A DNA stretch of 64,000 nt from Zantedeschia hybrid cultivar (lineage: Eukaryota > Streptophyta > Magnoliopsida > Alismatales > Araceae). The translations under genes and the position numbers were made by a program. The stretch's first letter is position 1. Every line of letters starts with the position of its first letter. The stretch covers positions 15,488,501-15,552,500 of the forward strand of contig JARZZO010000004.1 in assembly GCA_030544215.1 (NCBI GenBank), in the 5' to 3' direction. Shown here piece after piece: positions 1-12,110 of the stretch. The notes below the pieces were generated by a model. It made no database searches, had not been told where the DNA came from, and saw only the letters and a program-made list of their open reading frames with translations.

Positions 1-12
1 CCCTGTTGGATT

Positions 13-296
13 GGGGGTGGGTGAATGGCATAGTGGATAGGCTCCAGCCTTCGGCAGGTTAAATTCCCGCAAGTCACGGGTTTGATGTCCTGTGTCACCC
101 TAGAGTGGTTACCCAGCACGTTATGCATCTGCGCCCCCCCCCCCCCCCCCCCCCCCCCGCCCCGCTTCCCCAAAAAAAGGGAAAAAAAAAAAGGGGAGGT
201 TTACTTGGTGGACTTGGGTGTCGGGTCCAAGAGCTGCCCCCAGCCTCTGCCGAGTTTTGCACAAGTACTATTTAGTCTCAAAAAAAAAAAAAAATC
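13..296 (+). mobile_element. tRNA-derived SINE with A and B boxes
   Basis: The head carries an RNA polymerase III A box (TGGCATAGTGG, 26-36) and a B box (GGTTTGATGTCC, 79-90), spaced as in a tRNA gene. The body contains a long C run and a purine tract, and the element ends in an A run (about 280-294). A probable target site duplication flanks it: TTGGATT lies at 6-12 before the head and at 301-307 just after the A tail, with weaker similarity continuing a few bases upstream of both copies. This layout (Pol III promoter, unrelated body, A tail, direct repeats) is that of a tRNA-derived SINE mobilised by LINE machinery. The family is not identified. Confidence 0.7.
134..158. repeat. Poly(C) run inside the SINE
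   Basis: Twenty-five consecutive C residues are followed by a short C/G-rich stretch and then an A/G tract (172-200). Such runs are unstable and hard to sequence, so the exact length is uncertain. Confidence 0.85.
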
Positions 297-307
297 CATA
301 TTGGATT

Positions 308-615
308 AATTCTTCCGCTGCACCTTTTGAGACAAAATGGAATACCCCTTGCAATCTATGATAAGGACAATAATTGCGGCTCTAAGCCTTGTCCAACCTC
401 TTGAGCCTTTCACTTTTCAATAACTCATCTTTCTTTTCCTGAATTTCCAATTTGATAGGCCCCATCTCTCGCGACTCTATTAGGTGATTGCACGAAGAAG
501 TCCCTATATTGAAAAGAGCATTCCTTTGTCACCATAGCTTCTTATATCTAGACTCTGTCAACATTGAAAACTTGTGCTTCACTTACCATTATTGAAATAT
601 TCCAAATGTTGGATG
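308..615. other. Unassigned spacer left of the copia insertion
   Basis: No gene or repeat is recognised in most of this stretch. Its right end (587-615) may be the downstream half of a short minus-strand exon cut by the copia element: a GTAAGT donor follows position 587 on the minus strand, and the frame reads on across the empty site into 6144-6228. Confidence 0.4.
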
Positions 616-620
616 TTAAT

Positions 621-864
621 TGTAGAATGAGGAGAATAAGGGTTGGAGAGGCCAAAAAGGAGAGGTGTTGCTGGCTCTCTCTCTCAACTAGAAGTCGGCC
701 AGCCCTCACAAGTTTATATATATTAGGGCAAACATCAAGACAAGCACCAATGACTGTTTTACCCCTGTTTACATAACACACAGGGATAAAACCAGAATAA
801 AACATATAATAACAAGTAGAAAAGACATAACAGCCCCTACACTAATCATCTACTTATTACTACA
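621..864 (-). repeat. Copia 3' LTR (left copy, 244 bp)
   Basis: This copy begins TGTAGAATG and ends TTACTACA. It matches the right copy closely but holds about 48 bp more, between two copies of the short word ACATAACA. The right copy has one ACATAACA, so slippage or deletion between short direct repeats explains the difference. Confidence 0.9.
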
Positions 865-3800
865 CTCCCCCTCAAGCTGAGCATGTATATTTAGCATGCC
901 TAGCTTGCCAATTACATTTGAAAATTGCTCCCTTAGAAGACCTTTGGTGAATACGTCTGCAAGCTGCTGTCTAGTATTGATATAGGGTAGACATAAGTTC
1001 CCATTGTTTAACCTTTCTCTGATGAAGTGCCTATCAATCTTAATATACTTGGTCCTGCCATACTGAAGAAGATTATTGGCAATGTTGATAGCAGCCTTGT
1101 TATCACAATAGAGCTTCATCGGCAGCTGTACTTTCACTCAAAGGTCTTGAAGTAAAAATTTTAACCAAACCAGCTCAGCTACAGACTGAGCCATGGCCCG
1201 GTATTCAGCTTCAGCACTGGATCTAGCACATACAAATTGCTTCTTACTCCCCCAGGTTACAAGATTGCCATCCAAAAACATACAATAGCCTGTTGTGGAT
1301 CTATTATCATCCTGTGATCTAGTCCAATCAACATCAGTGTATCCTTCCAGAGCAAGATGATTGCTCTTAGAAAATAGAAGACCTTTTCCTGGGCAGGACT
1401 TTATGTACCTCAGAATTCTGTCCACAGCTCCAAAGTGTGATGTACAGGGCGCACGCATAAATTGACTAACAATACTAACAGCATAGGCAATGTCAGGCCT
1501 AGTTAGGGATAAATACAATAATTTCCCTACTAGTCTCTGATATTTGCCTTTCTCCCCCTCAGACAAAATTTCACCATCTAAGATACTCAGTCTATGATTT
1601 GATTTAATAGATGTATCTGCAATTCTACATCCAAACTTCCCCATTTCTTTCAACAGATCCAGTGCATACTTGCGTTGGCACACATAAATTCCTATGGATG
1701 AACTGGTCACTTCAATGCCTAAGAAGTATCTCAGCTGCCCCAAGTCCTTAATTTCAAACTCTTTTGCTAGGTTTTACTTCAAGAGTGCAATTTCAGCATG
1801 GTTGTCTCATGTGATAATCATGTCATCAACATACACTAGTAAGACAACAACTTTGCCATTAACCCATTTCATGAACAAAGTATGATATGCATTTTCCTGG
1901 ATTAAGCCATATCCGACCATTGCTACTTTGAACCTCTCAAACCAGACTCGACGGGACTGTTTTAGGCCATACATAGCCTTTTTCAATCTGCACACTTTGC
2001 CACCAGTTATCATTCTTGGAGGCAACTGTATACACACTTTTTTTGTAAGCTCACCATTCAAAAAAATATTTTTGACATCCAGCTGATACAATTCCTAAGA
2101 ATAATGGGCAACCATCGTAAGAACCACTCTAACTGTGTTCAACTTAGCCACTGGTGCAAAGGTTTCCTCATAATCAATTCCATACGTTTAAGTAAACTCA
2201 TTTGCAACCAATCTGGCTTTGAATCTTTCCACACTGCCATCAGCTCTAAACTTAGTGGTATACACCCATTTTGATCCAACCAGCTTCTTCCCTTAGGGAA
2301 GATCAATAAGAACCCAAGTATTGTTTCGTTTAAGGACATCCATTTTCTCCTCCATAGCCTTCATCCACCGCTGGTCTCTAGTGGCCTCTGTGAACGTTAG
2401 AGGATTTGAACAAGAAGAGAGGGCAACAATAAAGGTTATGTAAGAAGGAGATAGTTGTGAGTAACACAGGTACTTTGATATAGGATGTTTGGTGCACTCT
2501 CATACACCTTTCCGGATAGCAATATGTTTCTCAAGATCATGCTCGTTTTGCACAATTTCAACTGGAACAACATCAGAATCAATGGGCTTGACTGAATCAA
2601 GCTAAAACTTAGGTTCAGTGTTTAGAACCTTACCAACTTCTTGAGATAATGGATCTGATATACAATCTGTCACAGCATCCAGTCCCAAATTTTCAGCTTG
2701 CTTTTGAACTTTTGATCTTCTGACATAATGCTTCAGTTCAATCCCCTGCGTGCTATTGTCATGCCTTTTTTTAGAGAGTTCGAGTTCCTCAGTTGTGACA
2801 ACTCTGGAAGAAACAATAACATCAGGGATAGTCAAGGGTGTGGCTGTAGTTTGGGAACTCTCCCCCTCAGACACATCCTGAGAATGATAATAAGAATGGG
2901 ACTCAAAGAAAGTGACATCCTTCACAAGATATTTTTTCTTTGTCTGGGAGTCATAGCATTTATAACCTTTTTATGTGGGAGAGTACCCAAGGAAAATCCC
3001 ACGAATAGCCTTGGCATCAAGTTTGGATTTGCCAGGTGCTAGATCATAGATAAAATACAAAGACCTAAACACTTTCAATGGCAGAGGAAAGAGTGAGTGC
3101 TGTAGTCGAAGAATAAAGAGTCCGAAATTGGAGAACTCTGGAGGGCATTCGATTGATGACATACGTAGTAATGAGTACAGCCTCTGTCCAAAACCTTTTA
3201 GGGAGGTTATGATGGAGAAGAAGTACCCGGGCTGTTTCAAGAAGATGGCGATTTTTCCGTTCAGCTATTCCATTTTGTTGAGGAGTATTTGGACATGATG
3301 ACTCATGAATTATCCCTTTATCCTCAAAGAAAATATTCAGATTTTTTTCAAAGTATTCTTTTGTATTGTCTGAGCGAAAGATTTTTATTTTCTTTTCAAA
3401 CTAATTTTCCATCATGTTCTCAAACACTTGTATGACCTGAGGTACATCCTCCTTAGACTTCATAGGCTATACCCAAGTACAGTGAGAGAAGTCATCAATG
3501 AAGGTGATAAAATAACGGTGACCATCAATAGAAGAAACAGGATAGGACCCCACACATCAGAATGGACTAACTCAAATGAAGTTGAACTTTTATTCATAGA
3601 AGGAAGAAACGGAGTCCTACAATGTTTTGCAAGATGACAAGTTTGACACTGAGTAGACTGAATGTCTATTTTATGGAACAAGGATAGAAACAAATGTTTC
3701 AATGCTAGAAAAGAGAGGTGTCCTAGACAGAGATGCCACAGCTGTATCTCCCTTATTTTCTTAGACAAGACACTAATGCTTGAAGACTGAAGAGCAGCAC

Positions 3801-4271
3801 ATGCTGGGACTGGAGCTGATAGAGACCTCCTGCTTCACGTCCACTACCAATCAGTTGGCCTATCTTCAAGTCCTAAAACACACAATGAGTGGGAAAAAAG
3901 GTTATGGAACAATTCAAGGATTTTGTGAGACTGCTCACAGAAAGCAAATTTATGGACAATTTTGGAACATGTAGTGCTGAGGATAAGTTAAGATGTTCAT
4001 CCAGAAGTATAGTTCATTTCTCAGCTATGGTAGCCAGGGTACCATCTGCAATGGTCATCTTATGTTGTTCTGAGTACAATGTATAAGAAGTAAAGAGATT
4101 AAAGGTACCCGTCATGTGGTCAGTGGCCCCTGAATCGATGATCCAAGAGTGTCCACTGTGGTGTAAGGCAACATTGAGTGCTGCCCTAGAAGTACCTGAC
4201 AAGCTGGTGGATGAAGAGGATGTCAAATGTGAGAGAAACCGCTGAAGGTTGGCTACATCGGAGGTGGACAA
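850..4271 (-). pseudogene. Copia pol relic: protease, integrase, RT, RNase H
   Basis: Minus-strand fragments in the expected order make up a decayed pol gene. They are: protease with the motif WIIDSGATDHMTG (4014-4271); GAG-pre-integrase with the HHCC region and the integrase start ending in HSDVWGP (3460-3768); integrase C-terminal pieces (2602-3240); RT with the core LDVKNIFLNG and the active-site box YVDD (1807-2091, with an N-terminal piece at 2139-2339); and the RT end plus RNase H, with AEAEYRAMA and the terminal DVFTKGL block (850-1743). The pieces fall in different frames with stops between them, so no full polyprotein can be made. Confidence 0.9.
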
Positions 4272-4434
4272 CCCGACAAAGCTTCCTTATGTTCCTGTTG
4301 ATGCGTTCCCTTCTGAAACAACCTCAGAAGGCTACTGTGTGACCTTTGTAGCAGCATCAACCCCTTTATTTTGCTGACCTTTCCTGAACTTAAGCGGCTT
4401 CTTATCGGGATACGGCTCCTAGCAGAAAGCCACA

Positions 4435-5356
4435 GAGTGATTTAGCTGTCCACAATGCGAAAACTTCCTCTCACCTTTATTTGAATCCTTACATGTGCCA
4501 TCTCCCCTTTTTTCATTTCCTATATTTGTACTGATAAGAGCAAAATGATCACCAACATTGGCCCCTCCTGCATCAACCTACATAGTCCTCCTCCGTCTTT
4601 CTTCAGTGACCACCTTCTTATAGCATTGTTCAAGAGATGGAATGACCTTAAAATTCAGAATCTGAGATCGCAGTCCCTCATACTCAAAGTTGAGTGCATG
4701 AAGGAACTTAAGAACCCTTTGGTCTTGGACATACTTCAAGTAATTCTTGTGGTCTGCAACAGTATCCCAATCCTTTATGGCGAAGGAATCATGTTCCTCC
4801 CATAATGCTCGTAGGACACGATAGTATTCGCATACTGATTGTGTGCCTTATTTAGTGTCATGGACGACAACTTCAAGATCATACAGGTTCACAGGATTGG
4901 CCTTCTTACAATACATCTCTTCAAAGATAAGTCACATCTTTCTTGTAGTTGACTTTCTCACAATATACTTCAATTGTCCATCAATTACGGAGCTAAGAAT
5001 CCATGTTTTCACAATATTGTCCTGATGTTCTCATTCCTCATACTTCTCATCATCAATAGGAGGTAATTTTATCCTCCCATTTATGTATCCGACATTGGAT
5101 CTTGCACTGATAAAAGTCTTGATGGCTGCTGTCAAGTCCAAATAGTTTGAGTCATTTAACTTCACAGGGGGAAGTTGAAGATGAAAATTTCTCCCTTGCT
5201 GTCACACCTAGAGGATGCTTTGTTTGCTGTCACCTCGGACATCTCTATGCACCTAGAGATGCTTGAACATGTTGGAGGAAGAATGGCAGTAGATAAAGGG
5301 GCAGCCGGCCTCTCACAACCCTCAACCAAGGGTGTTGAAGCCGGGACAGCTTCCAA
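4435..5356 (-). pseudogene. Copia gag relic
   Basis: The N-terminal part (5162-5356) starts with a Met codon and runs into the typical copia gag block VKLNDSNYLDL (about 5115-5165) after a frame change. A zinc-knuckle remnant lies near 4440-4490 (SHCGQLNHSVAFC); the first Cys is not seen, and a TAG replaces what is usually a Trp just after the knuckle. The intervening sequence is open only in pieces. The gene would have encoded the capsid-like protein that packages the element RNA. Confidence 0.7.
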
Positions 5357-5945
5357 TGAACCTTAAACAGGGTATGTTCAGCAACAACACAAGGCTAGCC
5401 ATTCAAAAACCTGAGTGGAGAGCTTGGACGCCACCACACAGGCCTGCGGTGCACAAAGAAAACCCTAACCAGGGTTCCGGTGCAAAGAGGAGGGGGACCG
5501 AGCCCCTATAAACACAGAACAGAGGGGGCAGTCATCAGAAAGGCTTCAGAATAGGGCAGCGGTCACCAGAAAACCCTAAACAGGGTTCTGGTGCAGAGAG
5601 AGGGGGAGACCGATCCCCTATAAGCACAGAATAGGGGGTGTGTTCACCAGAAAAACTACAGAACAAAGCAGCGGTTACCTCCTCTGGTCCCTAAGGCAGT
5701 GGAAGGGGTAGGACTGCAAGAGGAGAGAACTGCAGACCCAAAAATCCTCAGACCAGGGGAACCAGTCCCCAAGATTCCCAGAACAGGGGAACCGAACCAG
5801 TCTTGTGAGGTTTTCTGGTTTTTTTTTTTGTGTGTGTTCAGAGCTCCTCCACCAATGCAATGGCTTGATGCTCCACCGGGCAAGGGAAAAACAGGGGCCA
5901 ACCGGCCTAGGGTTTACTCCTCCTTTCTCACACGCTCTGATACCA

Positions 5946-6143
5946 TGTAGAATGAGGAGAATAAGGGTTGGAGAGACCAAAAAGGAGAGGTGTGGCTGGC
6001 TCTCTCTCTCAACTGGCGAGGTCGGCCAGCCCTCACAAGTTTATATATATTAGGGCAAACATAAGACAAGCACTAATGACTATTTTACCCCTGTTTACAT
6101 AACACATAACAGCCCCTACACTAATCATCTACTTATTACTACA
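5946..6143 (-). repeat. Copia 5' LTR (right copy, 198 bp)
   Basis: Same family and ends as the left copy, but shorter by about 48 bp at one internal site. The minus-strand primer binding site lies immediately inside it at 5934-5945. Confidence 0.9.
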
Positions 6144-6228
6144 TTAATAAATTCCCATCCATGGTGCCCTTGCAACTGCAAGCCAGATAAGCAGCAGCAG
6201 CTGCTGCATGCTCCACTGCTCCCCACAG
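6144..6228 (-). other. Possible exon half, split by the copia element
   Basis: On the minus strand an acceptor-like GATGTGCAG precedes 6228. The frame from there (starting LWGAVEHAAAAAAYLACS) stays open to the insertion site and, with one copy of TTAAT removed, continues on the other side of the copia element to 587, where ATG|GTAAGT resembles a donor. I do not recognise the peptide. The open stretch is only about 40 codons, so chance is possible. Confidence 0.25.
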
Positions 6229-6880
6229 CTGCACATCAAGGATTGAAGGCAAGGCTTTTTTTTAAGTTGGTAAGTTTTTTGGACATTTGATTTCTTTATT
6301 GTTCTTGGTTTTTTTAAATTTTGATTAATCCACTTTCAGATCTCACTTCTTTGTTTTTATATGGTCTGCCACAGCCCTGTCCTCCACATGTTTTTTTTAT
6401 TCCCTTGTTCAAACCTTTTTCCCACTGTCTGGAGCACATTACCGCCCATTTCCCTTGCTGCCCCCTCCTGTTGCACTCCTCACTACCCCTCCTTGTTGCC
6501 CTTCCTGTGCAAGACTGTAGGTGAGGTTTTTTGCATTTTCCATTTGCTTAGTCGTTTCCAGACTCGTTTTCTTTGCTCTTTTTGTTTGGGCCACATCAGG
6601 AGACTGTCTTTCCCTGCCTTGCTGCACTCTCCTTACTTGCTGCCACCTTCCACACTGCACAACAGCTTAGCTGTTTTTCTTTTAAACGTGTTTATTCATT
6701 TTCAAACTAATTAATTTCCTGTTTCCAGTAGATTATTGTCAGTTATTAGTTTTCAGATTCTTTTTAAGGGCAACAAAAATGGATGGTCAGGTATTAAGAA
6801 CATAGTGACTTCAACTTGGCTCTCCTTACCAGGTGGATCTGAAAAGTCAGTATAGTTGAGATTGATCTTTGGACAAATGT
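6229..6880. other. Unassigned pyrimidine-rich spacer
   Basis: T/C-rich sequence with no recognisable coding homology, repeat structure or RNA gene. Apparent open frames here are by-products of the base composition. Confidence 0.5.
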
Positions 6881-8130
6881 CATCAATATGTTTTAGGTCC
6901 AAGCTACGGGATGCGACTTCAGCCACTTTGCATAGCCTCTTATGTGTGGAGGGACATCCTTCAATGTAAAGACGTTCTTTGCTGGTATAAAGGTGTTCTT
7001 TGTTCTAGTACCTAGATTTTTGCCAGTGATAAGCAAAGGTAACTTTTCAGAAAGGACAGATGGCGTGGAGATTGGTCTCTTGAAGCCAGATTCCACCGGA
7101 AACTATTTCAACTGAACCTATGCCCTCCAAAGGGCAGGTGGAACCATTTTTCAGAGGATAACTGCAAGATGAGGAGATTGGCTACGTTGGACAATGACTT
7201 TTATTGCAAGACTACAGGTTGGACCCAAATGGGCGGGATGTGTGGACTCGAGGACGGAGACTAAGCAAACTTTCTCTATTAAGTCCACCTATGAAGTTAT
7301 TGCAGATGTTAGGCTTTATCATCCCCTGATTAACTATGCTAGGTCGCTTAGGAGCCCTTTAAAGATTAAGGTACTCATTTGGAGAATTTGCCATGAAAGA
7401 CTTCTAACTTGTGACAAACTTGCATGTCAGAGAGGACATTGGTACCTTATGTTGCTTATGTTGTGATGAGGACGAATCCCTAGATCATGTCATGTGTTCG
7501 TTCGTTGGCTATGTCTGTACTCGGGCATTTGGCAACATAGTTGTCAATCTCGTCCCGTCCTTATCCCATTCTTCTAGTGGGACAGGACGTTTCAGTGTCT
7601 CGGACAATTTCGGTGTCCTGTCCCATAATTTTTTCCATACATATGCCAACAAATATAAAACACACATATACAATAAATAATCTGAAAATAAATATATAAA
7701 TGTATAAATAACACAAAATTAATGCAATAGAAGCATTGAGGATAGATTTATGGGTTTCTAAATGAGTATATTCATCAAATGAACCTGCCAAAATAATTGT
7801 AAGGAACTTAAGTACTTACGAAAATCTCATGTAAAAATACAAATTCTGATTGGGAAAGGCCAGGACAGGCCAGGACAAACCGGGATAGTCCAAGATGGGC
7901 CGGGACAAACCGGGACACATACTGGGACATACCAGAAATTATCCCGTCCCATTTTCTCACTGGGACAAGACGTCCCGGTTGGGACAGGCCGGAAAGGGAC
8001 GGGATTGACTACTATGTTTGGCAACATTTATTAGATAATTTACATTATGATTTATTGCCATTTGACATGCTAGAGAGGCTCATAGGATTGTGGGATAGGG
8101 GATGGGATCTCAATGGCAACCATGTGATGT
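6880..8130 (+). pseudogene. LINE ORF2 relic with zf-RVT domain
   Basis: Plus-strand fragments match the C-terminal part of a plant LINE polyprotein. The segment 7194-7466 has FSIKSTYEV and KIKVLIWRICHERLLTCDKL, typical of the reverse-transcriptase zinc-binding (zf-RVT) domain. After a frameshift near 7440, the Cys/His part follows (LCCLCCDEDESLDHVMC). Beyond the nested MITE the frame IWQHLLDNLHYD continues to a TAG near 8130. Upstream, about 6900-7100, a frame with VWRDILQC fits the region before zf-RVT. The RT core itself is not visible. Frameshifts and stops show a dead 3' fragment. Confidence 0.7.
7528..8024. mobile_element. hAT-type MITE nested in the LINE relic
   Basis: The 481-bp element (7536-8016) has terminal inverted repeats: CATAGTTGTCAAT at the left, and ATTGACTACTATG at the right, which reads CATAGTAGTCAAT on the other strand. 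An 8-bp target site duplication, TTTGGCAA, lies at 7528-7535 and 8017-8024. The subterminal regions carry many GGGAC/GTCCC words in opposite orientations. There is no coding capacity. The 8-bp duplication and subterminal repeats fit a non-autonomous hAT element. Confidence 0.88.
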
Positions 8131-8819
8131 AGTGGTTGATCCTCCAGGCTACTTCCTCTGGGGGAAGAGGAGGCAAAAACTCTTAAGTAGATAAGCTAAT
8201 GTTCTTAGAAAAGTTGCTATTTACATTTACGAATTACGATAAAGTAAGGTGATGGCCTAGAGTTTTCTATAAAGCGGCCGATTGTATCTCTTAAATCTTT
8301 GCCTTATTGAGGGTAAGACTATGAGTTGTGTTATCAAAGGCGAGCGAGGCGCTCGCCTAGGCAACAAAGCGAGGCGATGCGGTGGTAAGCCGCCTCGCTT
8401 TGGGCTTCGTCGCCTAGGCGAATGATGGAAATGCCCCATGCGCAGAGGCACTCGCCTCAGCGCGCCTTCGTCGCCTTAATCCGCCTCAAACGCAGCCAGC
8501 CCAATCCAGTCGGCCCATTTAACCAAGCCCAGAGCCCTTAATGCCCATCTCATATAAGCCCCTACCCATTACCTTCCATAGTTCCACCCGTCCCAATAGA
8601 AACCCTAATTCGAACCCTACGCCCCCTTCATAGTCCCCCCCCGGGCCTCGAGCACCCGTTCATCCCTTCTAGGGTGCCTCCCCAACGACAATGAACAAGG
8701 CGCTGCAATCCGACGATGGCAATAGCGGCACATCCGACAACTATAAGGAGAGCTTCCGGCGACAGCAAAGCCTCTGGCGAGGGCTCCATTAGGTAACCTC
8801 CTACCTTTCTCTTTCTCTG

Positions 8820-8833
8820 TCTCTCACTCCCCC

Positions 8834-8872
<39 letters not shown>

Positions 8873-8895
8873 TGTACCCTCTCTCTCTCTCCCAT
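8820..8895. repeat. (CT)n microsatellite
   Basis: A run of CT dinucleotides interrupted once by ATTGTACC. A related CT-rich tract occurs at the other end of the same element (13639-14232). Confidence 0.9.
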
Positions 8896-9185
8896 GGAAT
8901 TCTAGGTCGGGTCGAGTCCCAGGATCGGGACCCACCGATCCCAATCTGATTGGTCGGATCGGCCGATCCTGATGAAGAAGGGCCAGGCCAAATCGGCCCT
9001 ATTAAAAAATTAATAAAAAAATCAGAAAAAAATAATGTACACATTATTCAATGAATGTATAACAAACATAAATGCAAATCATGTACATCCATAAAAAATG
9101 AACATTAGAGACAAATAACTCGCTAATAATATTTGTTATGCACTAATTAAAAAGACAAATGAAGTATTTTACATGAAATTAATGA

Positions 9186-12060
9186 ATCCTTCATCATCTG
9201 ACTCATAAGTTTGAGCTGGTGACCGATAATCTACTGGCATATATGCTGGATACCTATAGCCGAACAAGGAGCTAGCGAGGTCTTCGAATCTTCTTTGAAT
9301 ATCTTGAGGTATGTTTGCTTGTTGACTTGAGCTTTCTCCTGATTGTGCTAGAGGGACATAAATGTCATATTGAATAGGTGGAGATCCAGAATACCCCTCA
9401 ATAGTATTGTTGATGTATAAATACGGTAGTGTAAAAGGGTGAAAAATGAGCGAATGAGAAGATCCATATTCTCAACTGGGCCAATCATATCCTGCATGTC
9501 TCTACTGTCCTTCAAATCCCCCTTATTGTTCTTGTCTTTAGCCTTAACTTCTTTCAGAATGACTCGGAGGTGCGGAGTAACCTTCGTATCCTGAATAATT
9601 ACTCTCAAGTCCAGAATCTCCTAATAGTCTAGCAATAGCAGTACCACCATTACCATCACCATCTCCATCATCATCATCATCATCATCATTATCATCTAAT
9701 CGTTCCTTAGTAGAGTCATCACTCCCCACTTGACATGTTTCCACCAGTCACCTTCTTCTACGCCCAAATGTTTGTCTCTCTACCTCGTACATGCTAGCCA
9801 AATGAGGTAGTAAAGCTGGAGTATCCTCAAGTGTCTCTCCAGTCTGCTGAATTTTAGTTGTGTCTCCCCTTTGTTCTTCTTTCAACAAGTCCACTCATTG
9901 TTTAGACTTTTCTTTTGATTGTTTTTTCTTTTTCATATCAGATGACTGCAATGAAGTTCTTGTTGGGTCTTTATCCTTTCTTCTATGTAGATCCACTTAA
10001 GTAGCTGATCTCCTGAGTGCTGGTTGAGAGGCAAAAACTCTAGTAGTGTCTAGTAGTGTGGCTGATTTTCGACACCTTTGAAAAACAAATGCACCTCTTT
10101 CATCTGCTGTCTGAAATTCAGGATCTCGAGCAACTACTTCATCCAATTCACCTCCTATCCAACTCTGATCCTGCGGATCAAACTTAGACTTAACATCTTT
10201 AGTAATCACGCTAGTTGTGCCTCGAAGGATCTCCATCATTATGTACGCTCTGACTATATTGATACATTAGGTTGAAAAAATATCATACATATAAATTATG
10301 GTTCATTAGTTATAAAAATAAATGTGATTAAAATTAATACCATAAAATCAACTTGAATAAATGAAGAATTAACCAACAGCATGGAGATAATGATGAAGAG
10401 TCGACTCCCATCTATCATCGATGATCCTTCACCATTTGTCATGAGAAGTAGGAAGGCTTTCGCTCAATTGCTCCTTTGCTCTATCCATGGCCTCATACAA
10501 ATATCCCATGTCATTTTTTGTCATCTCTATCAACTAACCTCAGAACACGTACTAGAGGCTTAACCACTTTCAGATAACGAGAAACCTTATCCCAGAAACT
10601 TCTCTCCCCAACTAGCGATTGCACTGCCAACGCAACTTCTCTAGCATCGGCCCTCAGTGTCCCTATATGTGCCAGAAACTCGTCAGAGTGGACTAACTGG
10701 ACCAACTGATGCTTGTATTTACTCAGGCTCTCTAAAGAGATGAAGTTGGATGCAAATTGGATAGGACCAGCACGAAGAAGATCCCGTCCACCTGTATGTT
10801 CTCTCATCATATATAAGATCCTGTTGTTACTATAAATAAATCATGTGATCATCTGAGCATGTTGTACCACCTCAGCAACAAAAGGATCTTTACTTATATC
10901 CTCCATCATCAAGTCAATAGAATGTGCCGCACAAGGCACCCAGTACAAATAGTGCCTCTTCTGCATCAACAATTTACCGACTACTTTGTAGCTTGCTTCA
11001 TTGTCAGTGACTATCTGCACAATATTTTCTTCACCAATTTTCTCTACCACGTAATCCATTAGCTTGTACAAATAATCAGCATTCTTTATTCTGTTTGAGG
11101 CATCCACAGACTTCAAAAAAACAGTGCCCTCGTTGCAATACACAAGAAAATTAATCATGGATCTTATTGTGGTCCCTATCCAACCATCACACATGATGGT
11201 ACAACCACGCTCCCTCCACATATTTTTGAAGTTGTCGACCCATATCTTCAAGTCACTATACTCTTCTTCGAGCCCAACATCATAAATGTAGCGAGGTGTG
11301 GGGGTCTTTACACCAGGCCCAACATCTGTAATTGCATCCACCATCGTCTGAAAATATGGACTAGATGTTGTATGTGCTGGCACACCTGCATGTAAAAACC
11401 ATTTCATAATTTCTTTCAAAGCATTTTTTACTGATGCTTTGACTCCTTTTAATACTTGCTTGATTCCAGGCTGTCTGGCAGACCTTGATCAGTACAAAAA
11501 TTGGTCCATAAGACCGCATGCCACATCTGATGTCCGTCCACAATCCAACATAGAACTAGCAGTCTTATGACCAGAAGAACTCCTAGGAACGAATTTCCCA
11601 GGCTGAGAAACAGTAGGCACTGATCCACCTGATGATCCTATGCCTCTTCGTCGGTCCTCATCTTCTCTATTTGTCCGCAAACTGGCACGAACAGCTCTGG
11701 TGTACTCTGCATCATGATCATCTAGATCCTCCTCATCCTCCTCATCATCATCATCTAAATTGATCGGGCGCTGAACAGGTAGACTGTAATCCCTTTGTTT
11801 CTAGCGTCCTGATATCTCATCTTGCAAATCCATGTGTTGTTGAGATGATAAATCTTTGTGTGCCTTTTTACATCTACTGACTCACATCTACTGACGTCTC
11901 CTGATATGCCAGTAAGATGATTTTTTAGGCGATAGACGCCACTACCCATCTCCTTTCCACACCAGTTGCATTTGACCCTCCTCCTAATACTGTCCACTAG
12001 TGTACAATGCTGCCAACCAAGATCAGTACCCTGCTGCTCCACATCCTGTTCATGATGTCC
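9186..12060 (-). pseudogene. hAT transposase relic (BED + DUF659)
   Basis: The gene reads on the minus strand. A BED zinc finger opens it (11755-12042: CNWCGKEM...YRLKNHLTG...C). A linker follows, then DUF659 (10841-11419) with the acidic motif CDGW, the second acidic motif VTDNEASY and the signature CAAHSIDLMMEDI. The RNase H-fold insert continues at 10511-10810. The block WRIIDDRWES seen in family members lies at about 10390-10440, with TGA in place of one codon. An intron-like gap (about 10262-10375) precedes a C-terminal segment (9997-10239), a lysine-rich part, an Asp-rich run encoded by an ATC/CAT microsatellite (9660-9700) and a tail ending near 9186. The usual hAT dimerisation block before the C-terminus is not found, and stops and frameshifts are present. 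Confidence 0.82.
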
Positions 12061-12110
12061 TTACTCTACCACATTCCTGTATAACATAAAAACAAAAAAA
12101 TACAATCAGG

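Larger units (their letters stand above)
616..6148 (-). mobile_element. Complete but decayed Ty1/copia retrotransposon
   Basis: The element proper is 621-6143, bounded by LTRs with TG..CA ends (TGTAG...CTACA) and flanked by the 5-bp target site duplication TTAAT (616-620 and 6144-6148). On the minus strand the primer binding site TGGTATCAGAGC (complement of 5934-5945) directly follows the 5' LTR, and a polypurine tract (complement of 865-873, GAGGGGGAG) precedes the 3' LTR. The domain order gag, protease, integrase, RT, RNase H identifies copia. At about 5.5 kb with very short LTRs it has the normal size of a compact copia element. Many stops and frameshifts show it is no longer autonomous. 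Confidence 0.93.

Noticed and set aside
20..100. A tRNA gene suggested by A and B boxes
   Set aside because: The arms do not fold into a cloverleaf by eye and the sequence continues into a body with an A tail and direct repeats, so it is a SINE.
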